DNA of 64,000 bases from Acidobacteriota bacterium (GTDB lineage: Bacteria; Acidobacteriota; Vicinamibacteria; Vicinamibacterales; SCN-69-37), in contig JADYYY010000016.1 in NCBI GenBank assembly GCA_020853395.1, forward strand, positions 186,001-250,000, in the 5' to 3' direction. Below, piece by piece: positions 54,556 through 63,071 of this stretch (within the stretch, counting starts at the first letter, position 1; each line of letters begins with the position of its first letter). Below the pieces are notes generated by a model. That model did no database searches, was not told the DNA's origin, and worked only from the letters and a program-made list of their open reading frames with translations. The translations under genes and the position numbers were made by a program.

Positions 54556-55437
54556 TCAGCCCACCGTGTGCTTCGCGAGGGCCTCGAGCGCGGTGACCAT
54601 CGCCGAGTGATCCTGTTTGCCGCGGCCGTGCGCCTGGCAGGCGTTGAACAGCTCCTGGGCGGTCGCCGTGTTCGGCAGGCTGACGCCAAGTGCGCGGGCG
54701 CTCGACAGCGCGAGGTGCAGATCCTTCTGGTGCAGCTCGATCCGGAAGCCCGGATCGAACGTCCGTTTGATCATGCGGTCGCCGTGAACGTCCAGCACGC
54801 GCGACGAGGCGAAGCCGCCCATCAGCGCGTCGCGCACCTTCGCCGGATCGACGCCGGCTTTGGCGGCGAACAGCAGCGCCTCGGCCACGGCTTCGATGTT
54901 GAGCGCAACGATGATCTGGTTCGCGACCTTGCAGGTCTGGCCGGCGCCGACGTCGCCGACGTGTGTGATGTGCTTGCCGAGCACCTCGAAGATCGGCGTC
55001 ACGCGCGCGAACGCCTCGGCCGAGCCGCCGGCCATGATCGTCAGCGTCGCGTTCTTCGCGCCGACCTGACCGCCCGACACGGGCGCGTCGACGTAGCCGA
55101 CGCCCTTCGCATCCAGGCGCTCGGCGAACGCGCGCGTCTCGATCGGGGAAATCGAGCTCATGTCCACGACGAGCTTGCCGGCGGCGATCCCCTCGGCCAC
55201 GCCGGCCGGCCCGAACAGCACGCGCTCGACGTCCGGCGTGTCCGGCACCATCAGGATGACGACGTCGGCGTGCTCGGCGACCTCGCGGGAGGAGGCGCAC
55301 GCACGGCCCCCGGCGGTCACGAGCGCTTCCGGCACGCCGCTCCGGCTGAAGAGATGCAGCGTGCGGCCCGCCCCGAGCAGGTTGGCCGCCATGGGCGTAC
55401 CCATGATGCCGAGTCCGATGAAACCGATGCTGTCCAT
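54556..55437 (-). CDS. garR: Tartronate semialdehyde/3-hydroxyacid reductase
   Basis: A 293-residue beta-hydroxyacid dehydrogenase. N-terminal IGFIGLGIMGTPMAANLL binds NAD(P)H; VDAPVSGGQVGAKNATLTIM is the substrate signature; TCKVANQI carries the catalytic Lys. Probably reduces tartronate semialdehyde to glycerate, supported by the hydroxypyruvate isomerase gene directly upstream. ATG 55437 gives the family N-terminus. Last gene of the SDR-cupin-hyi-garR series. Confidence 0.87.
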   Translation of the reverse strand: MDSIGFIGLGIMGTPMAANLLGAGRTLHLFSRSGVPEALVTAGGRACASSREVAEHADVVILMVPDTPDVERVLFGPAGVAEGIAAGKLVVDMSSISPIETRAFAERLDAKGVGYVDAPVSGGQVGAKNATLTIMAGGSAEAFARVTPIFEVLGKHITHVGDVGAGQTCKVANQIIVALNIEAVAEALLFAAKAGVDPAKVRDALMGGFASSRVLDVHGDRMIKRTFDPGFRIELHQKDLHLALSSARALGVSLPNTATAQELFNACQAHGRGKQDHSAMVTALEALAKHTVG

Positions 55438-55484
55438 GATCGATGTCCCGAGATGTTCGTGGCCTGCCGTGATTGCGCTCTGAG

Positions 55485-56264
55485 CTAGAGGTATTCCCGC
55501 ATCCACCCCAGCCCTTCTTCCGTCGTCCTCTTCGGCCGATATTCGCAGCCGATCCATCCCGCGTAGCCGATGTCGTCCAGCCAGCGGAACAGGAACGGGA
55601 AGTTGATCTCGCCGGTGTCGGCCGGCTCGTGGCGGAGCGGCGGGTTGGCGACTTGGATATGTCCGATCGTCGCAAGATGCTTCCGGATCGTCGCCGCGAG
55701 ATCGCCCTCCATGATCTGCATGTGGTAGACGTCGTACTGGAAGAAGACGTTGGGCTCGCCGGCGTAGTGAATCAGGTCGAGGGCCTGGCGTGACGTGTTC
55801 AGGTAGAAGCCGGGGACGTCGCGCGTATTGATGGCTTCGAGCATCAGCCGCAGCCCGTGCGCGGCCAGCTCGCGGGCGGCGAACTGCACGTTGGCCAGGT
55901 AGGTGTCGCGCATCGCGTCGTCATTGACGCCGCGCGGGCGCACGCCGGCCATCATGTGCACCTGGCCGACGCCGAGCGCCTTCGCGTACTCGAGGGCGGC
56001 GCCGACGCCGTCGCGGCACTCGTTGACGCGTGCCGGATCGCAGGCCAGGCCGCGGTCGCCCGCCGCCCAGTCGCCGGGCGGCAGGTTGAAGAGCACGAGC
56101 TCCAGCCCGTGCTGCTCCAGCAGCTCGCGGAGCTGCCCGGGCGGGTAGTCGTAGGGAAACAGGAACTCGACCGCACGGAACCCCGCGCGCGCCGCGGCGC
56201 CGAACCGCTCGAGGAACGGCACCTCCGTGAACATCATCGACAGGTTGGCGGCGAACTTCGGCAT
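55485..56264 (-). CDS. hyi: Hydroxypyruvate isomerase
   Basis: A 259-residue TIM-barrel enzyme interconverting hydroxypyruvate and tartronate semialdehyde. Recognised by [53 protein letters not shown] with the catalytic Glu, and [26 protein letters not shown], and the C-terminal Glu in GCEYRP. It is 47 nt upstream of garR, its pathway partner. Confidence 0.93.
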   Translation of the reverse strand: MPKFAANLSMMFTEVPFLERFGAAARAGFRAVEFLFPYDYPPGQLRELLEQHGLELVLFNLPPGDWAAGDRGLACDPARVNECRDGVGAALEYAKALGVGQVHMMAGVRPRGVNDDAMRDTYLANVQFAARELAAHGLRLMLEAINTRDVPGFYLNTSRQALDLIHYAGEPNVFFQYDVYHMQIMEGDLAATIRKHLATIGHIQVANPPLRHEPADTGEINFPFLFRWLDDIGYAGWIGCEYRPKRTTEEGLGWMREYL

Positions 56265-56286
56265 CCGGCTCCTCGCAGGGCTCGAG

Positions 56287-56318
56287 ACTTGCGGCTCACG
56301 ACTTACGACTTGCGGCTT
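56287..56318. repeat. Dispersed intergenic micro-repeat, copy 2
   Basis: ACTTGCGGC / ACGACTT words repeated between hyi and the cupin gene; shares CTTGCGGCTCACG with the complement of 12029-12052. Confidence 0.4.
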
Positions 56319-56327
56319 CCCATCGGC

Positions 56328-56726
56328 TCACCGAAGCGTCCGCCACGGCTCCTCGTTTCCCACCTCGACCGCGACGTAGCCCGCCTCCGTGACCGCCGGC
56401 CCGAGGATTGCCAGCACGCGCGCCGGCCGGCCCGACACATTGAAGGACGCATGGACCACGTTCTTGCCGATGAACACCGCATCGCCCTTCCGCAGCACGC
56501 GCATCTCGCGCTCGAGCCACTGCTCGATTTCTCCGTCGACGACGAAGATGACCTCTTCCTGGTCGGGATGTCGATGGAAGTTGTGGCCGAACCCTGGGGT
56601 CAGGTCCACGTCCAGGACGGTGAGCGCTTTGGCGCCGGTCGCCGCCGGCCGGCTCACCCATCCAAGCGAGCCCCAGTCGAGCACGTCACGAACCACGTCA
56701 GCATTGGTGAGGAAACGTCCGGTCAT
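56328..56726 (-). CDS. Cupin-domain protein
   Basis: A 132-residue single-domain cupin. Motif 1 is [21 protein letters not shown], with metal-binding His/His/Glu, and motif 2 is [19 protein letters not shown]. Many such proteins bind metals and act on sugars or acids; no reaction is assigned. ATG 56726 has AAGGA 7 nt upstream. The ATG overlaps the TGA of a repeat-derived open frame running through the tandem array upstream. Confidence 0.85.
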   Translation of the reverse strand: MTGRFLTNADVVRDVLDWGSLGWVSRPAATGAKALTVLDVDLTPGFGHNFHRHPDQEEVIFVVDGEIEQWLEREMRVLRKGDAVFIGKNVVHASFNVSGRPARVLAILGPAVTEAGYVAVEVGNEEPWRTLR

Positions 56727-56740
56727 TGGAGATCCTTTTC

Positions 56741-57100
56741 GGGTACGACGGGTACGACGGGGACGGCGGGTACGACGGGCGAGAGGAACGAACTCACGCG
56801 GGTCATCTTCTTCTCGGGTACGACGGGTACGACCGGTACGACGGGTACGACAGGCGAGAGGAACGGACTGACGCCGGCCATCTTCTTCTCGGGTACGACG
56901 GGTACGACCGGTACGACGGGCGACAGGAACGAACTCACGCGGGTCATCTTCTTCTCGGGTACGACGGGTGCGACCGGGACGACGGGTACGACGGGCGACA
57001 GGAACGAGCTGGCGCGGGTCATCTTCTTCTCGGGTACGACAGATACGACAGGTACGACCGGTGCGACGGGTACGACGGGCGAGAGGGACGAGTTGAGGTT
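56741..57100. repeat. Nested tandem repeat array 1 (66/75-bp units of 9-bp words)
   Basis: Five copies of a unit made of two to four GGTACGACG words plus a segment like GCGAGAGGAACGAACTCACG and ATCTTCTTCTCG. Unit borders after TTCTTCTC are at 56816, 56891, 56957 and 57032, giving lengths of 75, 66 and 75 bp, differing by one 9-bp word. All lengths are multiples of three, so several frames stay open; the leftward one reads [19 protein letters not shown] repeatedly. Related to array 2 in opposite orientation. Confidence 0.85.
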
Positions 57101-57379
57101 CATTACGTGTTGTTTGACAGACAGGGATTACAGCGAATGTCCATCTGACGTAACGAATACTGTCCACCGATGAAACAGGCCTTTGGAGTTGATCCACGTG
57201 CCCGACGGATTGGACCATTCGGTGCTGGTGAATGAAGCCGACGGTCCTCGTGATTCCCTGCTGCTGCCCTCGAGACATCCTTCGCAGCCGGCTGCTGCCG
57301 TGGCCGCAAAGAAGTAGCCGGAAGATCGCGCTCGTTTCAGCACGTTCGTCGAGAACGATAGCCCAGCGGAGGCCGTCCC
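57101..57379. other. Spacer between the two repeat arrays
   Basis: About 280 bp, visibly less GC-rich near 57101-57180 than the surroundings. At 57136-57168 it contains AATGTCC...TGTCCAC, resembling 26466-26504 and possibly an old transposon end. No convincing gene. Confidence 0.4.
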
Positions 57380-57645
57380 TGTCGCCCGTCGTACCACTCG
57401 TACCTGTCGTACCCGAGGCTCTTTGAAAAAGCCGACGAACGTCAGTTCGCTCCTCTCGCCTGTCGTACCTATCGTACCCGTCGTACCCGAGGCTCTTTGA
57501 AAAAGCCGACAGACGTCAGTTCGTTCCTCTCGCCTGTCGTACCTATCGTACCCGTCGTACCGGAAGCTCTTTGAAGAAGCCGACGAACGTCAGTTCGCTC
57601 CTCTCGCCTGTCGCACCTATCGTACCCGTCGTACCCGAAGCTCTT
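57380..57645. repeat. Tandem repeat array 2 (74-bp period), inverted relative to array 1
   Basis: Nearly four copies of a 74-bp unit: landmarks ACCCGAGGCTCTTTGAAAAA start at 57411, 57485, 57559 (variant) and 57633. Each unit holds GTCGTACCC words, a GGCT...AGCC hairpin and AGTTCG followed by CTCTCGCC, the reverse complement of parts of array 1. The array runs right up to the SDR stop codon. The 74-bp period breaks reading frames, so this array is non-coding. Confidence 0.85.
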
Positions 57646-58419
57646 TCATGTCGCGAACCGTGCGCCGAGGCCGCAGTCGACGGCGAGCGAGGCGCCGGTG
57701 ATCGCGGAGGCTTCGTCCGACGCGACGAACACGACGAGATTCGCGACCTCCGCCGGCGTGGCGATCCGTTTCATCGGGTGCGCGTCGAGCACGTGGGCTT
57801 CGGCGGCCGCCGGGTCGGGCTGCTGCGCGATCCACTCCTCGACGAGCCGGGTGCGCGTCCAGCCCGGCAGGACGGCGTTCACCCGGATGCCTGCGGCGGC
57901 GTAGTCGAGCGCAAGGCTTCGCGTCAGGCCGACGAGGCCCGACTTCGCGGCGGCGTACGGGAACATGCCGGCCATCGTCAGCGACGCGTGGATGGACGCG
58001 ATGTTGACGATCGACCCGCGGCCGGCCGCGCGCATGGCCGGCAGCACGTGCTTCGCGCACAGCCACGCGCCCTTCAGATCCACCGCGAACACCTCGTCCC
58101 ACTCGTCGCCCGTCATCGTCGTCGCGTCGTAGTACGCGTTCACGCCGGCGTTGTTGACGAGGACGTCGACCGTGCCCTCGTGCGCGATCACCGACGCGAC
58201 CGCTTCCTGGACATCGGCCTCGAGCGTCACGTCCGCGCCGACGAACCGGACCGGCCAGCCGTCGCGCGTGAGGCCGGCGACGGTGTCGGCCGCCGTGCGG
58301 GCGTCCAGATCGAGAAACGTCACGCGCGCGCCTTCGCGGGCGCCAGCCTCGACGATCGCGCGGCCGATGCCCCGCGCGCCGCCGGTGACGATCATGGCTT
58401 TGCCGTCGAGGCGTCCCAT
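57646..58419 (-). CDS. Short-chain dehydrogenase/reductase
   Basis: A 257-residue classical SDR. Cofactor loop IVTGGARGIGRAIVEAG, acidic FLDLDA after strand 2 (NAD preference), VLVNNAGVN, catalytic Ser in NIASIHAS and YAAAKSG (YxxxK). The C-terminus has the usual DGG position altered to DCGLGARF. Similar to sugar or hydroxyacid dehydrogenases (L-fucose/L-rhamnose type). Start 58419 was preferred over 58431 because a TATTAT box lies immediately upstream of the latter. Divergent from galM; upstream of the repeat arrays and the cupin-hyi-garR genes. Confidence 0.88.
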   Translation of the reverse strand: MGRLDGKAMIVTGGARGIGRAIVEAGAREGARVTFLDLDARTAADTVAGLTRDGWPVRFVGADVTLEADVQEAVASVIAHEGTVDVLVNNAGVNAYYDATTMTGDEWDEVFAVDLKGAWLCAKHVLPAMRAAGRGSIVNIASIHASLTMAGMFPYAAAKSGLVGLTRSLALDYAAAGIRVNAVLPGWTRTRLVEEWIAQQPDPAAAEAHVLDAHPMKRIATPAEVANLVVFVASDEASAITGASLAVDCGLGARFAT

Positions 58420-58450
58420 GCGCGGCTGCATGATAATACTTGTCGCCATC

Positions 58451-59596
58451 ATGCGAAGCCGTCTGGCTGTTGCGATCGCCGCCACGGCGCTCGTCGCCGC
58501 GTGCGGCCGGGACACGACGATGCCCGAGTCCGCCGCTCACGTGAGCGCCACGCCGTTCGGCCAGACGCCGGGCGGCCAGGCCATCCAGCTCTTCACCTTC
58601 ACCAACCGGCACGGCGTCGAACTGCGCGTGATGAACTACGGCGCGATTATCGTGTCGGTGAAGACACCGGATCGCACCGGCCAGCTCGCTGACGTCGTGC
58701 TCGGACACGACACGGCCGCCGAGTACTTCACGAGCCGGTCGTTCTTGGGCGCGGTGGCCGGACGTTATGCGAACCGCATCGCCGGCGGCCGCTTCACGCT
58801 CGACGGGCAGACCTACACGCTCGCGAAGAACGACGGCCCCAACCACCTGCATGGCGGCATCAAGGGGTGGGACAAGGTCGTCTGGGACGCCGACCCGTTC
58901 AACGACGCGCGCGGCGTCGGGCTGCGGCTGTCGTACACGAGCGCCGACGGCGAGGAGGGCTACCCGGGCAGGGTCGCGGCGAGCGTCATCTACACGCTCA
59001 CGGACGAGAACGCGCTGCGCGTCGAGTACGGCGCGACGACCGACGAGCCCACGGTGATCAATCTCACGCAGCACAGCTACTTCAATCTCGCCGGCGCGCT
59101 GAAGGCAGCGCCGATCCTCGATCACGAGCTGACGATCGACGCCGACCGCTTCACGCCGGTCGACGCCGGGCTGATTCCGACCGGCGAGCTTCGGCCCGTG
59201 GCCGGCACGCCGTTCGACTTCCGCACGCCCACGCGGATCGGCGCCCGGATCGCCGATAACGACGAGCAGCTCCGCCTCGGGCGCGGCTACGACCACAACT
59301 TCGTGCTCAACCGTACGGGGCCTGGCCTCAGCCTCGCCGCGCGCGTGTACGAGCCGACGACGGGACGGACGCTGGAGGTGCTGACGACCGAGCCGGGGCT
59401 GCAGTTCTACTCGGGGAACTTCCTCGACGGGACGGTCACGGGCAAAGGCGGCGTCACGTACGCGCAACGCACCGGGTTCTGCCTCGAGACCCAGCATTTC
59501 CCGAATTCTCCGAATGCACCGGCCTTCCCGTCCGCGGTCCTCCGGCCGGGGGACACCTACACCTCCACCACGGTCTTCCGCTTCGGCGTGCGCTGA
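58451..59596 (+). CDS. galM: Aldose 1-epimerase lipoprotein
   Basis: A 381-residue galactose mutarotase exported as a lipoprotein (lipobox VAAC, Cys about 18). The enzyme interconverts sugar anomers. Catalytic residues are visible: His in NDGPNHLHGGIKGWD, His in LTQHSYFNLAG, Asp in GRGYDHNFVL, and the base Glu in GFCLETQHFPNSPN. Length equals the family plus signal. AATACT about 10 nt before the ATG is a candidate -10 in the short divergent space with the SDR gene. Confidence 0.93.
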   Translation: MRSRLAVAIAATALVAACGRDTTMPESAAHVSATPFGQTPGGQAIQLFTFTNRHGVELRVMNYGAIIVSVKTPDRTGQLADVVLGHDTAAEYFTSRSFLGAVAGRYANRIAGGRFTLDGQTYTLAKNDGPNHLHGGIKGWDKVVWDADPFNDARGVGLRLSYTSADGEEGYPGRVAASVIYTLTDENALRVEYGATTDEPTVINLTQHSYFNLAGALKAAPILDHELTIDADRFTPVDAGLIPTGELRPVAGTPFDFRTPTRIGARIADNDEQLRLGRGYDHNFVLNRTGPGLSLAARVYEPTTGRTLEVLTTEPGLQFYSGNFLDGTVTGKGGVTYAQRTGFCLETQHFPNSPNAPAFPSAVLRPGDTYTSTTVFRFGVR

Positions 59597-59696
59597 CGCG
59601 TCGGGCCATGGAGGCCTACTGGCGTCGAGCCGCGTCCGGTACACCGCTCCATCCTCGAACCACTTCGCCGTCGGCGGCGTCTTGCAGGTGAGCGCC

Positions 59697-60248
59697 ATGA
59701 ATGAGCGTGCCGTGCGGCTGGCGGGGGAGTTGGTGAGCGACGCGGACGAGGCCGCGCGGGAGTTCGAGCGGCGGCTCGCCGACTCGTCGCGCCTCGCGGT
59801 CCGTGTCGCATTCAGCGTCCTGCGCAATCGTGCGGATGCCGAAGACGTGGCGCAGGATGCGTTCGTGCGGGCCTACCGGCGCTTTGCCTCGCTGCGCGAC
59901 CGCGACCGGTTCCGCGGCTGGCTCGTGCGGATGACGTGGCGGCTGGCGCTCGACTGGAAGCGCGGGCACCGCCGTCGCGGCGCGCGCGAGGAGGCGCTGG
60001 CGCGCGCGATGCCGGCCTTCGGCGACGCCGAGCGCGACGCCGTCGACACCGACCGGGCCGCGCGCCTCTGGGCCGCGATCGACCGGCTGCCCCGGCGGCT
60101 GCGGCTCGTGATCGTGCTTGCCGCCATCGATGGCCACGGCGTCCGCGACGTGGCGCAGTTGCTCGGCGTGGCCGAGGGCACCGTCAAGTCTCGATTGTTC
60201 GACGCACGACAACGTCTGAGGGAGCTGCTCGATGGCCCACGATCCTGA
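59697..60248 (+). CDS. ECF-type RNA polymerase sigma factor
   Basis: A 183-residue sigma-70 family factor with regions 2 and 4 only. Region 2: LRNRADAEDVAQDAFVRAYRRFASL (within 45-72) and FRGWLVRMTWRLALDWKR; region 4: LPRRLRLVIVLAAIDGHGV followed by GVAEGTVKSRLFDARQRL, the helix-turn-helix. AGGTGA lies about 6 nt before the ATG. It overlaps the next gene by 17 nt, the usual sigma/anti-sigma coupling. Confidence 0.93.
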   Translation: MNERAVRLAGELVSDADEAAREFERRLADSSRLAVRVAFSVLRNRADAEDVAQDAFVRAYRRFASLRDRDRFRGWLVRMTWRLALDWKRGHRRRGAREEALARAMPAFGDAERDAVDTDRAARLWAAIDRLPRRLRLVIVLAAIDGHGVRDVAQLLGVAEGTVKSRLFDARQRLRELLDGPRS

Positions 60249-60813
60249 CGACGACCTGGCCACGCTGCGCACGGCGCTCGAGGTCGACCCGAGCCCCGCG
60301 TTCACCGCAGGCGTGTGGCGGCGAATCGAGACGGATCGGCCGCGCGCGTGGCGTCCGCTGGTTTTCACTGCGGTCGGCGCGCTCGCCCTGGCGGCGGTGG
60401 CGATCATCGCCCGGCGAGACGCTGCCGAGTGGGATCGGATCGCGCCGGCGCCGGCCGTCACGGCGCGCGACGCGGCATCGGCGGCAGACGTGCCGCGGGG
60501 CGTGGAAGCGCAGCCGCTCGCGGCGCCTCGATCGCCATCGCAGGTTCCGGCATCAGCACCCGCCAGCGCGTCGATGCCGAGGCGGAGCGCGGCACGCTCG
60601 AGATCGGAGCCCGAGGTGCTGATTTCTCACGCGGAGGCCCGCGCGTTCGTGCGCCTGGTGGCCGCCGTGCGCGAGCGTCGCGTCGTGGTGCCGGCCGACG
60701 ACGACCCGGTGAGACAGGCCGTTGTGACGGCGATCGGCGGTCCTCAGCCGGTGCCGATCGTGCGTGTCGTCGTGCCGTTCGCAATCGAACCGTACCCTGA
60801 TCTGGAGAACTGA
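60232..60813 (+). CDS. Membrane protein, probable anti-sigma factor
   Basis: A 193-residue protein with one membrane helix (residues about 44-60, VFTAVGALALAAVAII). Short cytoplasmic N-terminus (DDDLATLRTALEVDPSPAFTAGVWRRI), then a Pro/Ala-rich periplasmic region. No zinc HxxxCxxC motif is present, so it is not a ZAS-type anti-sigma. Coupling to the sigma gene supports a regulatory role; sequence alone does not prove it. Confidence 0.7.
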   Translation: MAHDPDDDLATLRTALEVDPSPAFTAGVWRRIETDRPRAWRPLVFTAVGALALAAVAIIARRDAAEWDRIAPAPAVTARDAASAADVPRGVEAQPLAAPRSPSQVPASAPASASMPRRSAARSRSEPEVLISHAEARAFVRLVAAVRERRVVVPADDDPVRQAVVTAIGGPQPVPIVRVVVPFAIEPYPDLEN

Positions 60814-60815
60814 CC

Positions 60816-61352
60816 ATGCGTTACGTGACGTCCGCCATCGCGGCGTGTGTGCTGCTCGCAAGTGCAGAAGGTGTCGTCATCTCGGCTGGACAATCGGCCA
60901 CGGCGCACGGATCCGCGCCCACGTTCCAAACCGCGCGTGTCGACCTGGTGCTGTCGCGGTTCCAGGGCGAGAAGGCGGATAAGAAGATCAGCAGCCTGCC
61001 CTATACCGTGTACGTCAGGGAGGGAAGTCCGACGACGCTGATGCTCGGCAACAACGTGCCGATCCCCACGCGAGCCGAAAGCGGAGCGACCAGCTTCAAC
61101 TACCAGAACGTCGGCGTGAACATCATCTGTCGGTTGGAAACCGCCGGGGAGAACCAGTACTGGCTGTCGCTCAACATCACCGACTCGGCCGTCGCCGGCG
61201 ACACCGGCACGATGCCGCCCGTCATCCGCTCGATGAGCCTTCAGAACACGCTGATGTTGCGCAACGGCCAGACTCTGCAGTTCGGCTCGGCGGTCGACAA
61301 GATCACCGGCGAGACGTTGAAGACGGAAGTGACGCTGACGATCGTCAAGTGA
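60816..61352 (+). CDS. Exported protein of unknown function
   Basis: A 178-residue protein with a signal peptide (TSAIAACVLLASAEGVVISAG) and a beta-rich body containing VDLVLSRFQGEKADKKISSLPY and NYQNVGVNIICRLETAGENQYWL, with terminal KTEVTLTIVK. GGAG lies 8 nt before ATG 60816, two nt after the upstream stop. As third gene of the sigma operon it may be the sensed or regulated envelope component. Family not recognised. Confidence 0.75.
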   Translation: MRYVTSAIAACVLLASAEGVVISAGQSATAHGSAPTFQTARVDLVLSRFQGEKADKKISSLPYTVYVREGSPTTLMLGNNVPIPTRAESGATSFNYQNVGVNIICRLETAGENQYWLSLNITDSAVAGDTGTMPPVIRSMSLQNTLMLRNGQTLQFGSAVDKITGETLKTEVTLTIVK

Positions 61353-61468
61353 CGCGTCACGCGGCGCGCGCCTGGAGCCGCCGGCCGAGCGGTCGGCAGC
61401 GGGCCGATCGGTCGCGCGACCGTGCCGCGCGGCTGGATCGCTGACCCGCACCGCGCGTCGTCATCGCA

Positions 61469-63052
61469 TCAGTGCCGTCCGAGCTGCCCGTCGACCATCC
61501 GTTGAATGCCGAGCGGGTTGCCGTCCTTGAGCGGATCGGGCAAGAGCGGCGCCGGGAAGTCCTGGTAGCAGATCGGCCGGACGAAGCGGAGCAGCGCCGC
61601 GGTGCCGACCGACGTGAAGCGCACGTCGGTCGTGGCCGGATACGGGCCGCCGTGATTCATCGACGGGCAGACCTCGACGCCCGTTGGAAAGCCGTTGACG
61701 ATCAAACGGCCGACGCGCTGCTCGAGGATCCTCAGCAGCGTGCGGGCGCGCGCCAGATCGTCCGGCGTACCGTGCACGGTCGCCGTGAGCTGTCCGCTCA
61801 TGCGCGAGGCCACGAGCTCGAGCTCCTCGAGATTCGCGCCGGCGACGAGCAGCGTGAACGGCCCGAACACTTCCTCGGCCAGCGCGCCCGTCGCGAGGAA
61901 GTGCGCGGCCGTCGTGCGCGCGACCACGGCCTCGGCGTGCGTCTCCGTCCGATTCGGGGCGATCGCCGACCGCGCCATCGTCTCGACGCCCGCGCCGAGC
62001 ACGTGCGACAGGTTCTGTTGGAACGACTCGTAGATGCCCGCGTGCAGCATGGTCGCCGGCGGCACGTCGCGCACGAGCGACGCGACGTCCTGCTGGAACG
62101 CCGCGAACGCATCGTCCTGCAGCCCGAACACGAGGCCCGGCTTCGTGCAGAACTGGCCGACGCCCATCGTGACCGACGTCCGCAGACCTTCGGCGATCCG
62201 GCGGCCGCGCTGCTGAAGCGCCTCGGGCAGCACGAAGACCGGATTCAGGCTGCTCATCTCCGCGAAGACCGGAATCGGATGCGGGCGCGCTGACGCGGCA
62301 TCGAAGAGGGCGCGGCCCGCCGCGAACGAGCCCGTGAACCCTACGGCACGTGCGAGTGGATGACGGACGAGCGCCGTGCCGATGACCTTGCCCGAGCCGT
62401 GGAGCATCGAGAAGACGCCAGGGGGCAGACCGCAGGCCGCGGCGGCACGGCCGATCGCCGTCGCGACCAGCTCGGACGTGCCCGGATGGCCGCTGTGTGC
62501 CTTGACGATCACCGGATTGCCGGTGGCCAGCGCCGACGCGGTGTCGCCGCCGGCTACCGAGAAGGCGAACGGAAAGTTGCTCGAGCCGAAGACGATCACC
62601 GGGCCGATCGAGATCAGCATGCGCCGCAGGTCTGGCTTGGGCGCGGGCTGGCGGTCGGGGATCGCCGTGTCGATGCGTGCATCGACCCACGAGCCCTCGC
62701 GCGCGACGCCCGCGAACATGCGGAGCTGGCCGACGGTGCGGCCGCGCTCGCCGACGAGCCGGGCCTCGGGCAGGCCGGTCTCCTCGTGCGCGCGGCGGAT
62801 CAGCGCGTCCCCGAGCGCGAGGATCTCGTCGGCGACGCGCTCGAGGAACACGGCGCGGTCCGTGCCGCTGGCCTCACGGAAGACGCCGAACGCCGCCTCC
62901 GCCGCCTCGAGCGCGTCGTCGACGTCGGCTTGGGTGGCCTGATGGAACGTGCCGTCGAGCGGCGTGGACGTCAGCGGGCTGACGGCGTGGCTCGTGCCGC
63001 CAGAGGACGCGCGCAGGTGGCCGCCGACGAAGTTCTGGCCGTGCAGGGTCAT
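61469..63052 (-). CDS. 2-oxoglutarate semialdehyde dehydrogenase
   Basis: A 527-residue aldehyde dehydrogenase of the (NADP+) branch that oxidises 2,5-dioxovalerate (2-oxoglutarate semialdehyde) to 2-oxoglutarate. Features are GPVIVFGSSNFPFAFSVAGGD, KAHSGHPGTSELV, the Glu motif FAEMSSLNPVF, and catalytic Cys in GVGQFCTKPGLVF. The upstream partner is a FAH-family dehydratase, which fits the last two steps of oxidative pentose (Weimberg-type) catabolism. Start 63052 is 19 nt after that gene. Confidence 0.9.
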   Translation of the reverse strand: MTLHGQNFVGGHLRASSGGTSHAVSPLTSTPLDGTFHQATQADVDDALEAAEAAFGVFREASGTDRAVFLERVADEILALGDALIRRAHEETGLPEARLVGERGRTVGQLRMFAGVAREGSWVDARIDTAIPDRQPAPKPDLRRMLISIGPVIVFGSSNFPFAFSVAGGDTASALATGNPVIVKAHSGHPGTSELVATAIGRAAAACGLPPGVFSMLHGSGKVIGTALVRHPLARAVGFTGSFAAGRALFDAASARPHPIPVFAEMSSLNPVFVLPEALQQRGRRIAEGLRTSVTMGVGQFCTKPGLVFGLQDDAFAAFQQDVASLVRDVPPATMLHAGIYESFQQNLSHVLGAGVETMARSAIAPNRTETHAEAVVARTTAAHFLATGALAEEVFGPFTLLVAGANLEELELVASRMSGQLTATVHGTPDDLARARTLLRILEQRVGRLIVNGFPTGVEVCPSMNHGGPYPATTDVRFTSVGTAALLRFVRPICYQDFPAPLLPDPLKDGNPLGIQRMVDGQLGRH

Positions 63053-63071
63053 CTCACAGTCTCCGTGCGCG

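Noticed and set aside
56741-57645. CRISPR array
   Set aside because: Units are fully repetitive with no unique spacers, lengths vary by 9 bp, and no cas genes are near.
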